Shown one piece after another: positions 16,702-25,621 of a stretch of 64,000 nucleotides of DNA (within the stretch, counting starts at the first letter, position 1; every line of letters starts with the position of its first letter). The position numbers and the translations under genes are program-made. Below the pieces are notes generated by a model, which saw only the letters and a list, made by a program, of their open reading frames with translations, was not told the DNA's origin and ran no database searches. The DNA is from DASRFR01 sp035651455 (GTDB lineage Bacteria; Acidobacteriota; Terriglobia; Terriglobales; Acidobacteriaceae), in assembly GCA_035651455.1 (NCBI GenBank), contig DASRFR010000054.1, positions 124,001 to 188,000 of the forward strand, written 5' to 3'.

Positions 16702-17657
16702 TCACCGTTCTTACCGGCGGCACTGGCGGGGCAAAGTTCGTGGATGGGCTCCGCCAGGTAGTGCCCCCGCATGAACTCTCCCTGATCGTCAACACCGGGG
16801 ATGACCTGATCTGGTGGGGTCTGTACATGTCGCCCGACCTGGATTCGATCACTTATGTACTTGCGGGACTCCTCAGCAAAGAGCGCGGCTGGGGCGTGAA
16901 GGGCGACACATTTTACTGCCTGCAAGCAATGGGACAGCTGGGCCAGCCGATCTGGTTTCACGTGGGGGACCGCGATCTTGCGGTTCACCTGTTGCGTTCG
17001 AAATTGATGAACGAAGGCAAGACGCTGTCTCAAGCGACAGCGGAAATTGCCAATAGCCTCGGGGTAACGGCGCAGATTTTTCCCATGTCGGATTCACGGG
17101 TAGAGACCCGCGTCGGCACGCCCAATGGAGAACTGAGTTTCGAAGAGTACTTCGTACAGCGCTGGTACCAGGATCCGGTCGAATCCGTGCGATTCGACGC
17201 CATTGAAAAGGCACAGCCGGCACCCGGCGTCATTAATGCAATCAAAATGGCGGACGTCGTCTTACTTGCGCCTAGTAATCCCATCACCAGCATTGGGCCA
17301 ATTCTTGCGGTGCCAGGAATTCGCGACGCGCTGCGCGAAACCCGCGCCAAGATCGCCGCCGTCAGTCCCATCGTGGGCGGCGCAGCAGTTGCGGGGCCGG
17401 CGGGCATTCTGATGCAAGCGCAGGGGCTTCCCGTTTCCATTGCGGGAGTCGCCGAGGCTTATCATGACTTCCTGGATCTGCTGGTGGTTGATTCATCCGA
17501 TGCCTCGACCGCGGAAGATCTGAACAAGAAAGGCTTTCATGTACGGTGCACGAATACCATCATGAAGAGCGCGCAGGATAAGGCAGATTTGGCAAGCGCA
17601 GTGATCGGCTTTGTTCGCGGCGGAAGCGCTGCTCATGCCGGCACGGACTCGAAATGA
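16698..17657 (+). CDS. cofD: 2-phospho-L-lactate transferase (CofD/FbiA)
   Basis: Transfers the phospholactyl (or phosphoenolpyruvyl) group from the nucleotide-activated donor made by CofC to Fo, giving F420-0 or dehydro-F420-0. The protein is 319 aa, the usual size. It starts MITVLTGGTGGAKFVDGL, the nucleotide-binding loop of the family, and has VNTGDDLIWWGLYMSPDLD (Fo-binding region) and APSNPITSIGPILAVPGI. The ATG overlaps the cofG stop by 4 nt, and the 3' end overlaps cofC the same way, so the block is tightly coupled. Confidence 0.96.
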   Translation: MITVLTGGTGGAKFVDGLRQVVPPHELSLIVNTGDDLIWWGLYMSPDLDSITYVLAGLLSKERGWGVKGDTFYCLQAMGQLGQPIWFHVGDRDLAVHLLRSKLMNEGKTLSQATAEIANSLGVTAQIFPMSDSRVETRVGTPNGELSFEEYFVQRWYQDPVESVRFDAIEKAQPAPGVINAIKMADVVLLAPSNPITSIGPILAVPGIRDALRETRAKIAAVSPIVGGAAVAGPAGILMQAQGLPVSIAGVAEAYHDFLDLLVVDSSDASTAEDLNKKGFHVRCTNTIMKSAQDKADLASAVIGFVRGGSAAHAGTDSK

Positions 17658-18307
17658 TTCTCGTCCCCGTCAAAATCCTGAAAAATGCGAAGCAGCGGCT
17701 CTCGCCGGTGCTCGATCAGCATTGCCGCTTCGCATTGGCGCAAGCCATGCTGCAGGACGTGGCCGAGGCGTTGGCGAACTGGCCATCGCGGCCGGAGGTT
17801 GCATTCGTCACGTCTGATCCCTTCGCGCTCGAGCTTGCACAAGAGTTTGACTTCGAAGTCATTGCCGACGATTTCAACCGCAGCGAAACTGACGCAATCG
17901 AGATGGCAAGCAGTATTTGCGTGGACCGCGGAATCGAAAGCACTCTGGTGATTCCGGGCGACATTCCCCTGGTGTCTGGATTTGAGTTGCAGCAGGTCAT
18001 GGATGCGGCCCCGAAGGAAGGATCGGTGCTGGTGCCGGCATCGGATGGGCGGGGTACGAATGCGGCTTACCGCAATCCGGCAGCCCTTTTTCCATTGCGA
18101 TTTGGCAATGACAGTTTCAAGCCGCATCGGGCGGCGGCCCAAGCCACTGGCAAGCCCTGTGTAATTCTCTCGCTGCCTGGTATTGGCTTGGATATCGACA
18201 ATCCCGCCGACTTGCAAGCGTTGATCACTGCCGCCGGAGAAGGCCACGCGCAGCGACTGGCGCGAAACTGGAGCCTCTCCGATTACCCGGTGGCCGCCAA
18301 CGAATAA
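17654..18307 (+). CDS. cofC: 2-phospho-L-lactate (or phosphoenolpyruvate) guanylyltransferase CofC/FbiD
   Basis: GT-A-fold nucleotidyltransferase, 217 aa. It activates 2-phospholactate, phosphoenolpyruvate or 3-phosphoglycerate with GTP, depending on the organism. It opens MILVPVKILKNAKQRLSPVL (the KxxxxAKxRLSPVL nucleotide loop) and has VIPGDIPLV (metal-binding Asp), GRGTNA and PGIGLDIDNPADL, all typical. Which of the three acids is used cannot be read from the sequence by eye. Overlaps cofD by ATGA, and its stop shares bases with the cofE start (TAATG). Confidence 0.95.
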   Translation: MILVPVKILKNAKQRLSPVLDQHCRFALAQAMLQDVAEALANWPSRPEVAFVTSDPFALELAQEFDFEVIADDFNRSETDAIEMASSICVDRGIESTLVIPGDIPLVSGFELQQVMDAAPKEGSVLVPASDGRGTNAAYRNPAALFPLRFGNDSFKPHRAAAQATGKPCVILSLPGIGLDIDNPADLQALITAAGEGHAQRLARNWSLSDYPVAANE

Positions 18308-19113
18308 TGGCTACAGGTCGCAGGCACGAGGATCGAGCACAGCGGGCATCGGAGACGGGATGTGCTGAGATCCGCGTCATCCCAATCCGGGCTACTGAGG
18401 AAGTGCGGCCCGGAGATTCAGTTTCAGAGTTGCTGCTGAAGTCCATTCGCAAGGAAAAACTGTGGCTTAATCCAGGCGACATTCTGATCGTAAAACATAA
18501 GATCGTGTCGAAGGCCGAGGGTCGCCTGGTTCCCCTGGACCGCGTAAAAACCTCGGCCGCTGCGCGGGCGTGGGCGCGCAGATACAAGCTCGATGCGCGG
18601 GTAACCGAATTGGGCCTGCGGGAATCTAAGCGAACCGTTCGCCGAAAAAATGGGGTTCTGATCACAGAGACTAAGCATGGCTTTGTCTGCGCCAACAGCG
18701 GAGTTGACGTTTCCAATGTAGATGGCGGCGGCCATGCTTTGCTGCTTCCGGAGGATCCGGACGAATCCGCCGCTAAGATTCATGGCGATCTGAAAAGGAA
18801 ACTGAAGCTCACGATTCCCGTGATCATCACAGATACTTTTGGAAGGCCGTGGCGCGAAGGTCTTACCGAGGTGGCCATTGGCATCGCCGGGATGAAGGCA
18901 ATCCACGATTATCGCGCGTTTCGTGATCCGAACGGTTACCGATTGCGCGTGAGCCTGGAAGCGGTCGCGGATGAATTGGCTTGCGCGGCTGGCCTTGTAT
19001 GCGGCAAGCTTAGTCGCGTTCCGGCTTGCATCGTGCGCGGCTTCCGTTATCAACCGGCAAAGGGCAGCGCGCGTGAACTGATTCGGCCTGCGCGCCACGA
19101 CCTGTTTCGCTAA
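18307..19113 (+). CDS. cofE: Coenzyme F420-0:L-glutamate ligase (CofE), no fused nitroreductase domain
   Basis: GTP-dependent ligase that adds the glutamate tail to F420-0, 268 aa. Family motifs: LWLNPGDILIVKHKIVSKAEGR, HGFVCANSGVDVSNVDGG and ITDTFGRPWREGLTEVAIGIAG. At 268 aa it has the archaeal-type length. Mycobacterial FbiB has an extra C-terminal FMN domain of about 200 aa that reduces dehydro-F420, and this is absent here. ATG 18307 is used (TAATG overlap with cofC). The first ~20 residues, before EIRVIPIRATEEV, are not conserved, so a slightly later start is possible. The next gene is preceded by a strong AGGAGG. Confidence 0.95.
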   Translation: MATGRRHEDRAQRASETGCAEIRVIPIRATEEVRPGDSVSELLLKSIRKEKLWLNPGDILIVKHKIVSKAEGRLVPLDRVKTSAAARAWARRYKLDARVTELGLRESKRTVRRKNGVLITETKHGFVCANSGVDVSNVDGGGHALLLPEDPDESAAKIHGDLKRKLKLTIPVIITDTFGRPWREGLTEVAIGIAGMKAIHDYRAFRDPNGYRLRVSLEAVADELACAAGLVCGKLSRVPACIVRGFRYQPAKGSARELIRPARHDLFR

Positions 19114-19120
19114 GGAGGAT

Positions 19121-20356
19121 GTGGTGGTTAGAAAGCTGGCACCCGCCGAACTCGAAACTTTTTCGACACTCGAATGGGATGACATCGCGGAGGACCTCAC
19201 GGGTGCTTGCCGCGCCGTGTTAGAAAAAATCCTGACGACGCAAAACGGCGAAAGCCTCTCGCGTGAAGAGTGCCTGTTGCTGGCAACATCCGAAGGCGAC
19301 GACCTCCTGGGTTTGCTGGTCGCGGCCGACTCGCTTCGCCGGGAACTCGCCGGCAATTTAGTGACGTACGTGGTCAACCGCAATATCAATTTCACCAATG
19401 TGTGTTTCGTTGGCTGCAAGTTCTGTGCCTTCAGTCGCGGACCGCGCGAAGGTGACGCATATTTCCTGACCCTTGAAGAAGTGGCCCGCAAAGCCAAAGA
19501 GGCGTGGGAGCTAGGCGCGACGGAAGTCTGCATACAGGGCGGCCTGCCCCATGGACTGCCGCCGTTCTACTATCGCGACATCCTGCGGGCGGTAAAAGCT
19601 GCAACGCCGCGCATGCATGTTCACGCGTTTTCACCCATGGAGATCCTGTACGGGCTGGAACTGACGGGAATGCCGGTGGGCGACTACCTTTCCATGCTGC
19701 GCGACAATGGCTTAGACACGCTGCCCGGCACGGCTGCGGAAATTCTGGATGATGATGTCCGCCACGTGCTCTCGCGCAATAAACTTTCAACCGAGCAGTG
19801 GAAAGAGATCATCCGAACCGCGCACAAACGCGGAATCCGCAGCACATCGACCTTGATGTATGGTCACATGGAAAGGCCAGAGCACTGGGTCAACCAGTTG
19901 CTGCTGTTCCGCGAGATACAAAGTGAGACTGGCGGCTTTACCGAGTTCGTGCCGCTGGGATTCGTTCATCAGAACACTCTGCTGTTCCAGCAAGGATTGG
20001 CACGTTCGGGGCCCTCGCTGGCGGAGCATTTGAAGGTTCACGCACTGGCTCGGGTGATGCTGGCGGCGTCGATTCACAACATCCAGGTATCGTGGGTAAA
20101 GTTGAACCGGCGGCTTTCGCAGCTTTGCCTGCATGCTGGCGCGAACGATTACGGGGGCACGCTGATGGAGGAGAATATTTCCCGGGAGGCGGGCGCCACG
20201 GCGGGCCAGTACACGAGTCCCGGCGAATTTCAGAACTTAATTATGGAGATTGGCAGGATTCCCGCGGAGCGTAACACGACCTATTCACGTATTCGCATTC
20301 AGCATACGCCCTGGGAAGCGGTGACCGAAGAATCGCGGTTGCCGGAGTTTGCATGA
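19121..20356 (+). CDS. cofH: 5-amino-6-(D-ribitylamino)uracil--L-tyrosine 4-hydroxyphenyl transferase, CofH subunit
   Basis: Radical SAM partner of CofG, 411 aa, which joins tyrosine to the riboflavin precursor in Fo synthesis. The cluster motif CFVGCKFC is at residues 95-102 (Cys95, Cys99, Cys102), preceded by VVNRNINFTNVC. The C-terminal half contains ENISREAGA, the CofH signature. No ATG lies in frame near the start: codons GTG 19121 and GTG 19124 follow AGGAGG (19113-19118), and the second fits the usual spacing better. The gene ends overlapping the F420 reductase by ATGA. Confidence 0.95.
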   Translation: MVVRKLAPAELETFSTLEWDDIAEDLTGACRAVLEKILTTQNGESLSREECLLLATSEGDDLLGLLVAADSLRRELAGNLVTYVVNRNINFTNVCFVGCKFCAFSRGPREGDAYFLTLEEVARKAKEAWELGATEVCIQGGLPHGLPPFYYRDILRAVKAATPRMHVHAFSPMEILYGLELTGMPVGDYLSMLRDNGLDTLPGTAAEILDDDVRHVLSRNKLSTEQWKEIIRTAHKRGIRSTSTLMYGHMERPEHWVNQLLLFREIQSETGGFTEFVPLGFVHQNTLLFQQGLARSGPSLAEHLKVHALARVMLAASIHNIQVSWVKLNRRLSQLCLHAGANDYGGTLMEENISREAGATAGQYTSPGEFQNLIMEIGRIPAERNTTYSRIRIQHTPWEAVTEESRLPEFA

Positions 20357-21036
20357 GCCGTGTGATCGGGGTGCTGGGCGGCACCGGTCCCGCAGGTCTG
20401 GGCTTAGCCCTTCGCTGGGCACGGGCTGGAGAGATTTTGATCCTGGGCTCGCGCGATGCTAACCGGGCAAGCGAAGCGGCAGAAAAGATTAAAGTGCGAG
20501 TTGGGTCGGCGCAGGTGTCAGGTGCGGAAAATTCTGTTGTATGCGCGGCAACCAACTTGCTAGTCCTGACAGTACCTTTTGAGGGCCAAGCTACACTGCT
20601 CAAGCAACTGAAGCCAAGCATCCGTCCGGGCAGCACACTGATTGACGCCACCGTGCCGTTGGCGGCTGGCGTCGGAGGACGGGCAACGCGGACGTTGGGC
20701 ATCTGGCAGGGTTCGGCGGCCCAGCAGGCGGCGGAACTGGTTCCCAGCGGAGTGTCCGTAGCCGCCGCCTTCCACAACATGTCAGCGGAACTGATGAACG
20801 GTGATGAGCCAATCGATTGCGATGTCATCATCTGCAGTGACGATCCGAATGCAATGCAAATTGCGGCCGAGCTCGCAGCGAAAATCCCCGGGGTGCGGGC
20901 TATCGACGGTGGAAAGCTGGAGAATGCACGAATCGTGGAACAGATTACGGCGCTGCTCATTGGCCTGAACATACGTCACAAGGGACACTCCGGAATTCGC
21001 ATCACTGGCCTGCCGCAGTCTTCCTACAAGGGGTAA
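20353..21036 (+). CDS. npdG: NADPH:coenzyme F420 oxidoreductase (NpdG/Fno)
   Basis: Transfers hydride between NADPH and F420, so it gives the cell its F420H2 pool. The protein is 227 aa, the usual length. The Rossmann loop VLGGTGPAGLGLALRWA is at residues 7-23, LGSRDANRA marks the NADP 2'-phosphate site, and VAAFHNMSAE lies near the F420 site. FLPPSSY-type C-terminal sequence is replaced by ITGLPQSSYKG. Being the last gene of the cof block, it shows that this organism both makes and uses F420. The ABC-transporter gene follows after only 15 nt. Confidence 0.94.
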   Translation: MSRVIGVLGGTGPAGLGLALRWARAGEILILGSRDANRASEAAEKIKVRVGSAQVSGAENSVVCAATNLLVLTVPFEGQATLLKQLKPSIRPGSTLIDATVPLAAGVGGRATRTLGIWQGSAAQQAAELVPSGVSVAAAFHNMSAELMNGDEPIDCDVIICSDDPNAMQIAAELAAKIPGVRAIDGGKLENARIVEQITALLIGLNIRHKGHSGIRITGLPQSSYKG

Positions 21037-21051
21037 GCGGGTTAACCGCAC

Positions 21052-21828
21052 ATGAAATCCGGCCACAACTCCGCCGCCATTCATTTCCAACACGTATTTT
21101 TTCGCGTGGCGAGCGGACAAGAACTTGTTCGCGACCTCGAATTGCAGGTACACAGGGGCGAAACCCTGGTGCTGCTGGGACGCAGCGGCTCGGGCAAGAC
21201 CACCACGCTTAAGCTGATCAACCGGCTGCTCACGCCCAGTTCCGGCGAAGTTCAAGTCCAGGGCCGGTCCACGATCGCATGGGATGTGATCTTGCTCAGG
21301 CGCAGCATCGGTTACGTTATTCAGGATGTCGGTCTTTTCCCCCACTTCACGGTGGAACGGAATATCGCGCTGGTCCCGAAAATCGAAAAATGGCCGGAGG
21401 AGCGTATCCAGCACCGAGTGAGCGAATTGTTGCAACTGACCGGCCTGGATGCGAAGCTTGCGTCGCGTTATCCGCATGAACTCTCAGGCGGGCAACGGCA
21501 ACGAGTCGGAGTGGCACGGGCGCTGGCGGCTGACCCGCCGATCCTCCTCATGGACGAGCCGTTTGGAGCCCTCGATCCGCTGACACGAGTCGAATTGCAG
21601 CGCGAATTCCGGGCGCTACAACAACGGCTGCAGAAGACGGTGGTGTTTGTGACTCACGATATGCGCGAGGCTTTGATGCTGGGGACGCGGATCGCGCTGA
21701 TGGAATCGGGCCGGATGGTGGCCATGCATACGGCGGATGATTTCCTGGAATCGAGAGAGCCGCTGGTCAGGGCGTACGTGGAAGCGTTCCGCTCGACGCC
21801 AAACCTGGCTGGCGACGAGTGCGCCTGA
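21052..21828 (+). CDS. Osmoprotectant-type ABC transporter, ATP-binding protein (OpuCA/OsmV-like)
   Basis: ABC ATPase, 258 aa. Walker A GRSGSGKTT is at 43-51; Q-loop VIQDVGLFPH, signature LSGGQRQRVG, Walker B ILLMDEPFGAL and the H-loop VTHDMREAL are all intact. It most resembles the quaternary-amine (glycine betaine, carnitine, choline) uptake group, which fits the following permease and binding protein. The CBS domains found at the C-terminus of many OpuCA proteins are missing, so ionic-strength sensing by that route is not expected. It starts 15 nt after the F420 reductase gene, so it is probably co-transcribed with it. Confidence 0.9.
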   Translation: MKSGHNSAAIHFQHVFFRVASGQELVRDLELQVHRGETLVLLGRSGSGKTTTLKLINRLLTPSSGEVQVQGRSTIAWDVILLRRSIGYVIQDVGLFPHFTVERNIALVPKIEKWPEERIQHRVSELLQLTGLDAKLASRYPHELSGGQRQRVGVARALAADPPILLMDEPFGALDPLTRVELQREFRALQQRLQKTVVFVTHDMREALMLGTRIALMESGRMVAMHTADDFLESREPLVRAYVEAFRSTPNLAGDECA

Positions 21829-21874
21829 AAGGCAAGACCAGCGTGAGCTGGCTGCGCATAGCGGACGGCACATC

Positions 21875-22534
21875 ATGAATCAGACCTTCTGGACATTTCT
21901 TTCGCAAAATCGCACGCAGGTAATGCAGCTAACCTGGGAACACATTTGGCTGGTGGGATTTTCGATCCTGTTCGCCGTCCTGATTGGAATTCCGCTGGGG
22001 ATTCTGATTACTCGCTGGCCCCGACTGAACCATCCCATTCTCGGAAGCGCGAACATCATTCAAACGATTCCGAGCCTGGCGCTGTTTGGATTCCTGTTGC
22101 CGGCGCCGTGGATTGGCGAGCGCGCCGACCGGTTAGCGATCCTGGCGCTCACGCTGTATGCGTTGTTGCCATTGATCCGCAATACGTACGTGGGCATCAC
22201 CGGAGTGGATCCTGCGATTGTGGAAGCGGGACGCGGCATGGGCATGACTGACCGCCAGCTGCTGATTCAGGTGCAGTTGCCGCTGGCACTGGGCGTGATC
22301 ATTGCCGGGATCCGGGTAGCGACAGTCATTTGCGTCGGACTAGCCACGATCGCGGCTGCTATCGGAGCGGGCGGACTGGGAGAATTTATCTTCCGCGGCC
22401 TGGCCATGGTGAGCAACTCCGTGATCCTGGCGGGAGCAGTTCCCGCGGCCATGCTGGCCATACTTGCGGATCTAGGCCTCGGTTGGCTAGAGAGGCGACT
22501 GCAACCACGCGTAGTGGCCTCGGCTCGCGCCTAA
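21875..22534 (+). CDS. Osmoprotectant-type ABC transporter, permease (OpuCB/OsmW-like)
   Basis: Inner-membrane permease, 219 aa, with about six helices. It contains the binding-protein-dependent transport signature EAGRGMGMTDRQLLIQVQLP, which docks to the ATPase. IRNTYVGITGVDPAIVEAG and GAGGLGEFIFRGL are typical of the OpuC/Osm group. The start ATG 21875 is chosen because it fits the family N-terminus. A frame open from 21737 would overlap the ATPase gene by 92 nt. It is followed after 4 nt by the binding-protein gene. Confidence 0.92.
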   Translation: MNQTFWTFLSQNRTQVMQLTWEHIWLVGFSILFAVLIGIPLGILITRWPRLNHPILGSANIIQTIPSLALFGFLLPAPWIGERADRLAILALTLYALLPLIRNTYVGITGVDPAIVEAGRGMGMTDRQLLIQVQLPLALGVIIAGIRVATVICVGLATIAAAIGAGGLGEFIFRGLAMVSNSVILAGAVPAAMLAILADLGLGWLERRLQPRVVASARA

Positions 22535-22538
22535 GATC

Positions 22539-23537
22539 ATGGGACGAAGGACGCGCGGTGCTCAAGAAGCGATATTGCGCGGCTCCAGCAGCAACATACC
22601 TGTTGTTGCGAAGGCGGGCAGACAGTCGAGTTTGGACTCCGCGCTTGAAAAGTTCACGCGATTCACAGGATTGGCGTGTGTGCTTTTCGCGTGCTTGGTG
22701 CTCGGCGGATGCGGACCGTCCCGAGCGCAACGAATCGTTGTCGGATCGAAAAACTTCAGCGAGCAACTTGTGCTGGGAGAATTGCTGGCCCAGCAAGTCG
22801 AGTCTAAAACTCATTTGCCAGTGGACCGCCGATTTTACCTTTCAGGGACTTTCATTTGTCAGCAAGCCATGCTTGCGGGACGCATCGATCTTTATCCGGA
22901 ATACACCGGCACCGCCCTCACCGCGGTGCTCAAACACACGCCCCAGGGAAGCGCGCGAGACGTGTACGACCGCGTCAAATCCGAGTACGCTGAGCGCTTT
23001 CGCCTGGAGGTCGGGCCACCGCTGGGTTTTGACGACACCTTTGCGATCGAAATTCGCGGAGAGGACGCGCGCCGCCTGCACCTGCAAAGTATTTCGCAAG
23101 CCGCTGCGTACACTTCAGAGTGGCGTCCCGGTTTTGGATATGAGTTCATGGAGCGCCCGGACGGCTACAAAGGTCTGGTCGCGACCTATGGGCTACGCTT
23201 CGCGGCGCCGCCCCGCATTATGGATCTGGGGCTGCTGAATCGCGCTTTGAAAGACAGGCAGGTGGACTTGATTGCGGGCAACACAACGGATGGGATTATC
23301 GACGCGTTCGACTTTTTTGTGCTGGCTGATGATCGCCATTATTTTCCGCCGTACCAGGCGGTGCCCATTGTGCGCGAAGAGACGTTACGCTTGCACCCCG
23401 AGCTTCGCGCCGCGTTAAGTGAGTTGAAGAACAGAATTTCTGAAGACGAGATGAGAAAACTGAATTATGCGGTGGACGGAGAGCATCGCGATCCCGCAGT
23501 GGTGATTCGCGAGTTCCGGAGACGCAAAGGTTTGTGA
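22539..23537 (+). CDS. Osmoprotectant-type ABC transporter, substrate-binding lipoprotein (OpuCC/OsmX-like)
   Basis: Periplasmic binding protein of the glycine-betaine/choline family, 332 aa as read. Mature sequence begins after a lipobox LVLGGC (Cys58), then RIVVGSKNFSEQLVLGELLA, the hallmark of the family, and LYPEYTGTAL. About 35 residues precede the hydrophobic signal segment. This is longer than normal, so translation may start at a non-ATG codon further in. Ligand is presumably a quaternary amine or another compatible solute, but the aromatic cage cannot be assigned by eye. Third gene of the transporter set. Confidence 0.88.
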   Translation: MGRRTRGAQEAILRGSSSNIPVVAKAGRQSSLDSALEKFTRFTGLACVLFACLVLGGCGPSRAQRIVVGSKNFSEQLVLGELLAQQVESKTHLPVDRRFYLSGTFICQQAMLAGRIDLYPEYTGTALTAVLKHTPQGSARDVYDRVKSEYAERFRLEVGPPLGFDDTFAIEIRGEDARRLHLQSISQAAAYTSEWRPGFGYEFMERPDGYKGLVATYGLRFAAPPRIMDLGLLNRALKDRQVDLIAGNTTDGIIDAFDFFVLADDRHYFPPYQAVPIVREETLRLHPELRAALSELKNRISEDEMRKLNYAVDGEHRDPAVVIREFRRRKGL

Positions 23538-23618
23538 CGGACTGAGCCAAAACATGACTGGCAACCAGCGTGTCGCGCCTCCTCAAATTTTGCTGGTTCG
23601 ATATAAGATTTCCTAAGG

Positions 23619-25181
23619 ATGCCCAATTACGACACCGATGCAGCCTGGAAGTATCACAACGGGACCAAGCACTCATACCTGAGTGTCCGGGCTCACGGCC
23701 ACGCTCTTGATTGGCAGAATCAGCCGCTTCTCTTCAAAATTTATCCGACGCTCGAGATCATGCGCCTGCCTAAGGATTTCCAACAGACGGGCGTAGCGGC
23801 ACTGTCAGCGATTGTCACGACCGGCGCCGCTAAACACGAAGGGCTGCCCAATCTCGAGCAGCTTGCCCAGATCCTTTTCTTCGCGGCCGGAGTCACGAAG
23901 AGCCGAAAATATCCCGGCGGCGAGACGTTCTTTCGTGCGGCTGCTTGTACCGGAGCGTTGTACGAGATTGAGTTGTACGTGGTCTGCGGTGATCTTCCCG
24001 GACTTGACGCAGGCGTTTATCACTTCAGTGTGGCGGAATTCGGGCTTCGTCAATTGCGGGCGGGCGACTTCCGGACGGCGCTGGTAAAGGCCACTGGCGA
24101 GCACCCCGCTATTGTGCATGCGCCAGTAATCATGATTTCCACGGGTACTTACTGGCGCAATGCCTGGAAATACCGCTCGCGGACTTACCGCCACTTTGGG
24201 TGGGACAATGGCACGATCCTCGCGAACCTGCTCGCGATGAGTGAGGCACTACACTTACCAGCCGAGATCGTTACCGGCTTCGCAGATTCAGAAGTCAATC
24301 GCCTGGTCGATCTAGATACGCAGCGTGAAGTTTCTCTGTCACTTACTCCGGTTGGCTACACCGCGGCAGCAGCTAACACTGAAGCTCGCGAGATCACAAA
24401 ATTAGGCTTACCGATCGTGGCCTACTCAAAGGAGGAGGTCGAGTATCCGGCGATGCGCCAGATGCATGAAGCCTCGACGCTTACGAATGCTGCGGAGGTG
24501 ATCGATTGGCGCAAGAGGGTTTCGGCAGACCCACAGAAAACGGCTGCACCCGCCACCGACTCCATTCCTTTGCGTTCCTTGCCTGACTCTGGCATGCTCC
24601 CCGACACCGTCGAACAGGTGATCATGCGCCGGGGATCCACCCGCAAATTCGCTCTTGAGCCGATCCCTTACGAACAACTCTCTACGATCCTGGATCGTGC
24701 CACGCGGGGATTGCCGGCCGATTTTCTGCCACGGCGAGGCGCGCAGTTAAACGATCTGTACCTGGTGGCTAATCGTGTCGAGGGGCTAGCTGCCGGCGCA
24801 TATTTCTATGATCGGACACACCATTGCCTGCAACTGCTGAAGGACGGGAGTTTCGATAATAAAGTGAGATACCTTGGCCTAGAGCAAACGTTGCCCGGGG
24901 ATGCGAGTGTCGCCATATTTTTTCTCGCCGACTTACACCGAGCTCTGAAAGTGTTGGGTAACCGCGGATACCGCGCAGCTCAGCTCGAAGCCGGCATGAT
25001 CGGTGGAAGGATATATCTGGCGGCATACGCCCTCCACTTAGGAGCCACCGGCCTGACCTTCTATGATGACGAAGTAGTTCACTTCTTCTCGCCTCACGCA
25101 AAGGGAAAGAGCGCCATCTTTCTGGTAGCCGTTGGAAAGAGCCACAAGCCAACGACCACGGCTTCCATCTTGGCAACCTGA
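23619..25181 (+). CDS. SagB/ThcOx-type dehydrogenase with two nitroreductase domains
   Basis: FMN-dependent oxidoreductase, 520 aa, with two nitroreductase-fold domains in tandem. The first covers about 55-270 (GLPNLEQLAQILFFAAGVTKSR, then FRAAACTGALYEIELYVV), and the second about 325-515 (VIMRRGSTRKFALEPIPYEQL, then AAQLEAGMIGGRIYLAAYALHL). The SagB/ThcOx family includes azoline oxidases of peptide natural products, but no precursor peptide, YcaO cyclodehydratase or other such gene is nearby. It lies 81 nt after the transporter block at the end of the F420 gene run. It might supply the dehydro-F420 reductase that the short CofE lacks, which is only a hypothesis. Confidence 0.87.
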   Translation: MPNYDTDAAWKYHNGTKHSYLSVRAHGHALDWQNQPLLFKIYPTLEIMRLPKDFQQTGVAALSAIVTTGAAKHEGLPNLEQLAQILFFAAGVTKSRKYPGGETFFRAAACTGALYEIELYVVCGDLPGLDAGVYHFSVAEFGLRQLRAGDFRTALVKATGEHPAIVHAPVIMISTGTYWRNAWKYRSRTYRHFGWDNGTILANLLAMSEALHLPAEIVTGFADSEVNRLVDLDTQREVSLSLTPVGYTAAAANTEAREITKLGLPIVAYSKEEVEYPAMRQMHEASTLTNAAEVIDWRKRVSADPQKTAAPATDSIPLRSLPDSGMLPDTVEQVIMRRGSTRKFALEPIPYEQLSTILDRATRGLPADFLPRRGAQLNDLYLVANRVEGLAAGAYFYDRTHHCLQLLKDGSFDNKVRYLGLEQTLPGDASVAIFFLADLHRALKVLGNRGYRAAQLEAGMIGGRIYLAAYALHLGATGLTFYDDEVVHFFSPHAKGKSAIFLVAVGKSHKPTTTASILAT

Positions 25182-25621
25182 TTCCGCAATTACGTAGCTT
25201 TACAATCGATTCTTTCAAATATCGAAGAGTGCCGCAGTAACTCCGTTCTTTCAGCAAACCAACTGTCCTAGTATCATCAGCCACGCTCGTCGACAACATT
25301 GGTGCCCGATTTGCAATGGCAAAAGTGTAGGTTATGTTGCTGTTGCAAGCGTTCCAACGGGTCTGCTCAGATTTTCCCACGGCGTTTTGTAAGTTCGCCA
25401 CTTCGCGACTTTTTCTGTTGCACGACTGCTACAGCAACTACCTGGCATTTCTACAGTGCATTCCCAACCAGGCAATGACCCGCTCAGCGGCAAGGCGCAC
25501 GGAGGCGGCCACTGAATCCGGACTTGTAGTTCGGAAGCCGAACCTTGAAACCTTAATCGCGGACAAGGTGAGCTGCATTGGATCACGTTGTCTCTACCCG
25601 AATCATGGAAAGGAAAGTTCG
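25182..25621. other. Intergenic leader (440 nt) before the second Oar-type receptor
   Basis: No gene recognised. A reading frame in phase with the receptor is open back to 25334, but its ~96 codons show no signal peptide or family pattern, and the true signal peptide starts at 25622. The stretch presumably holds the receptor promoter. I could not pick -35/-10 boxes with confidence. Confidence 0.5.

Noticed and set aside
23619..25181. Thiazole/oxazole-modified peptide biosynthesis because of the SagB-type enzyme
   Set aside because: No YcaO cyclodehydratase, precursor peptide or peptide exporter gene was found near it.
25334..25621. In-frame extension upstream of the second Oar-type receptor
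   Set aside because: The signal peptide and ribosome site mark 25622 as the start; the extension has no family similarity.
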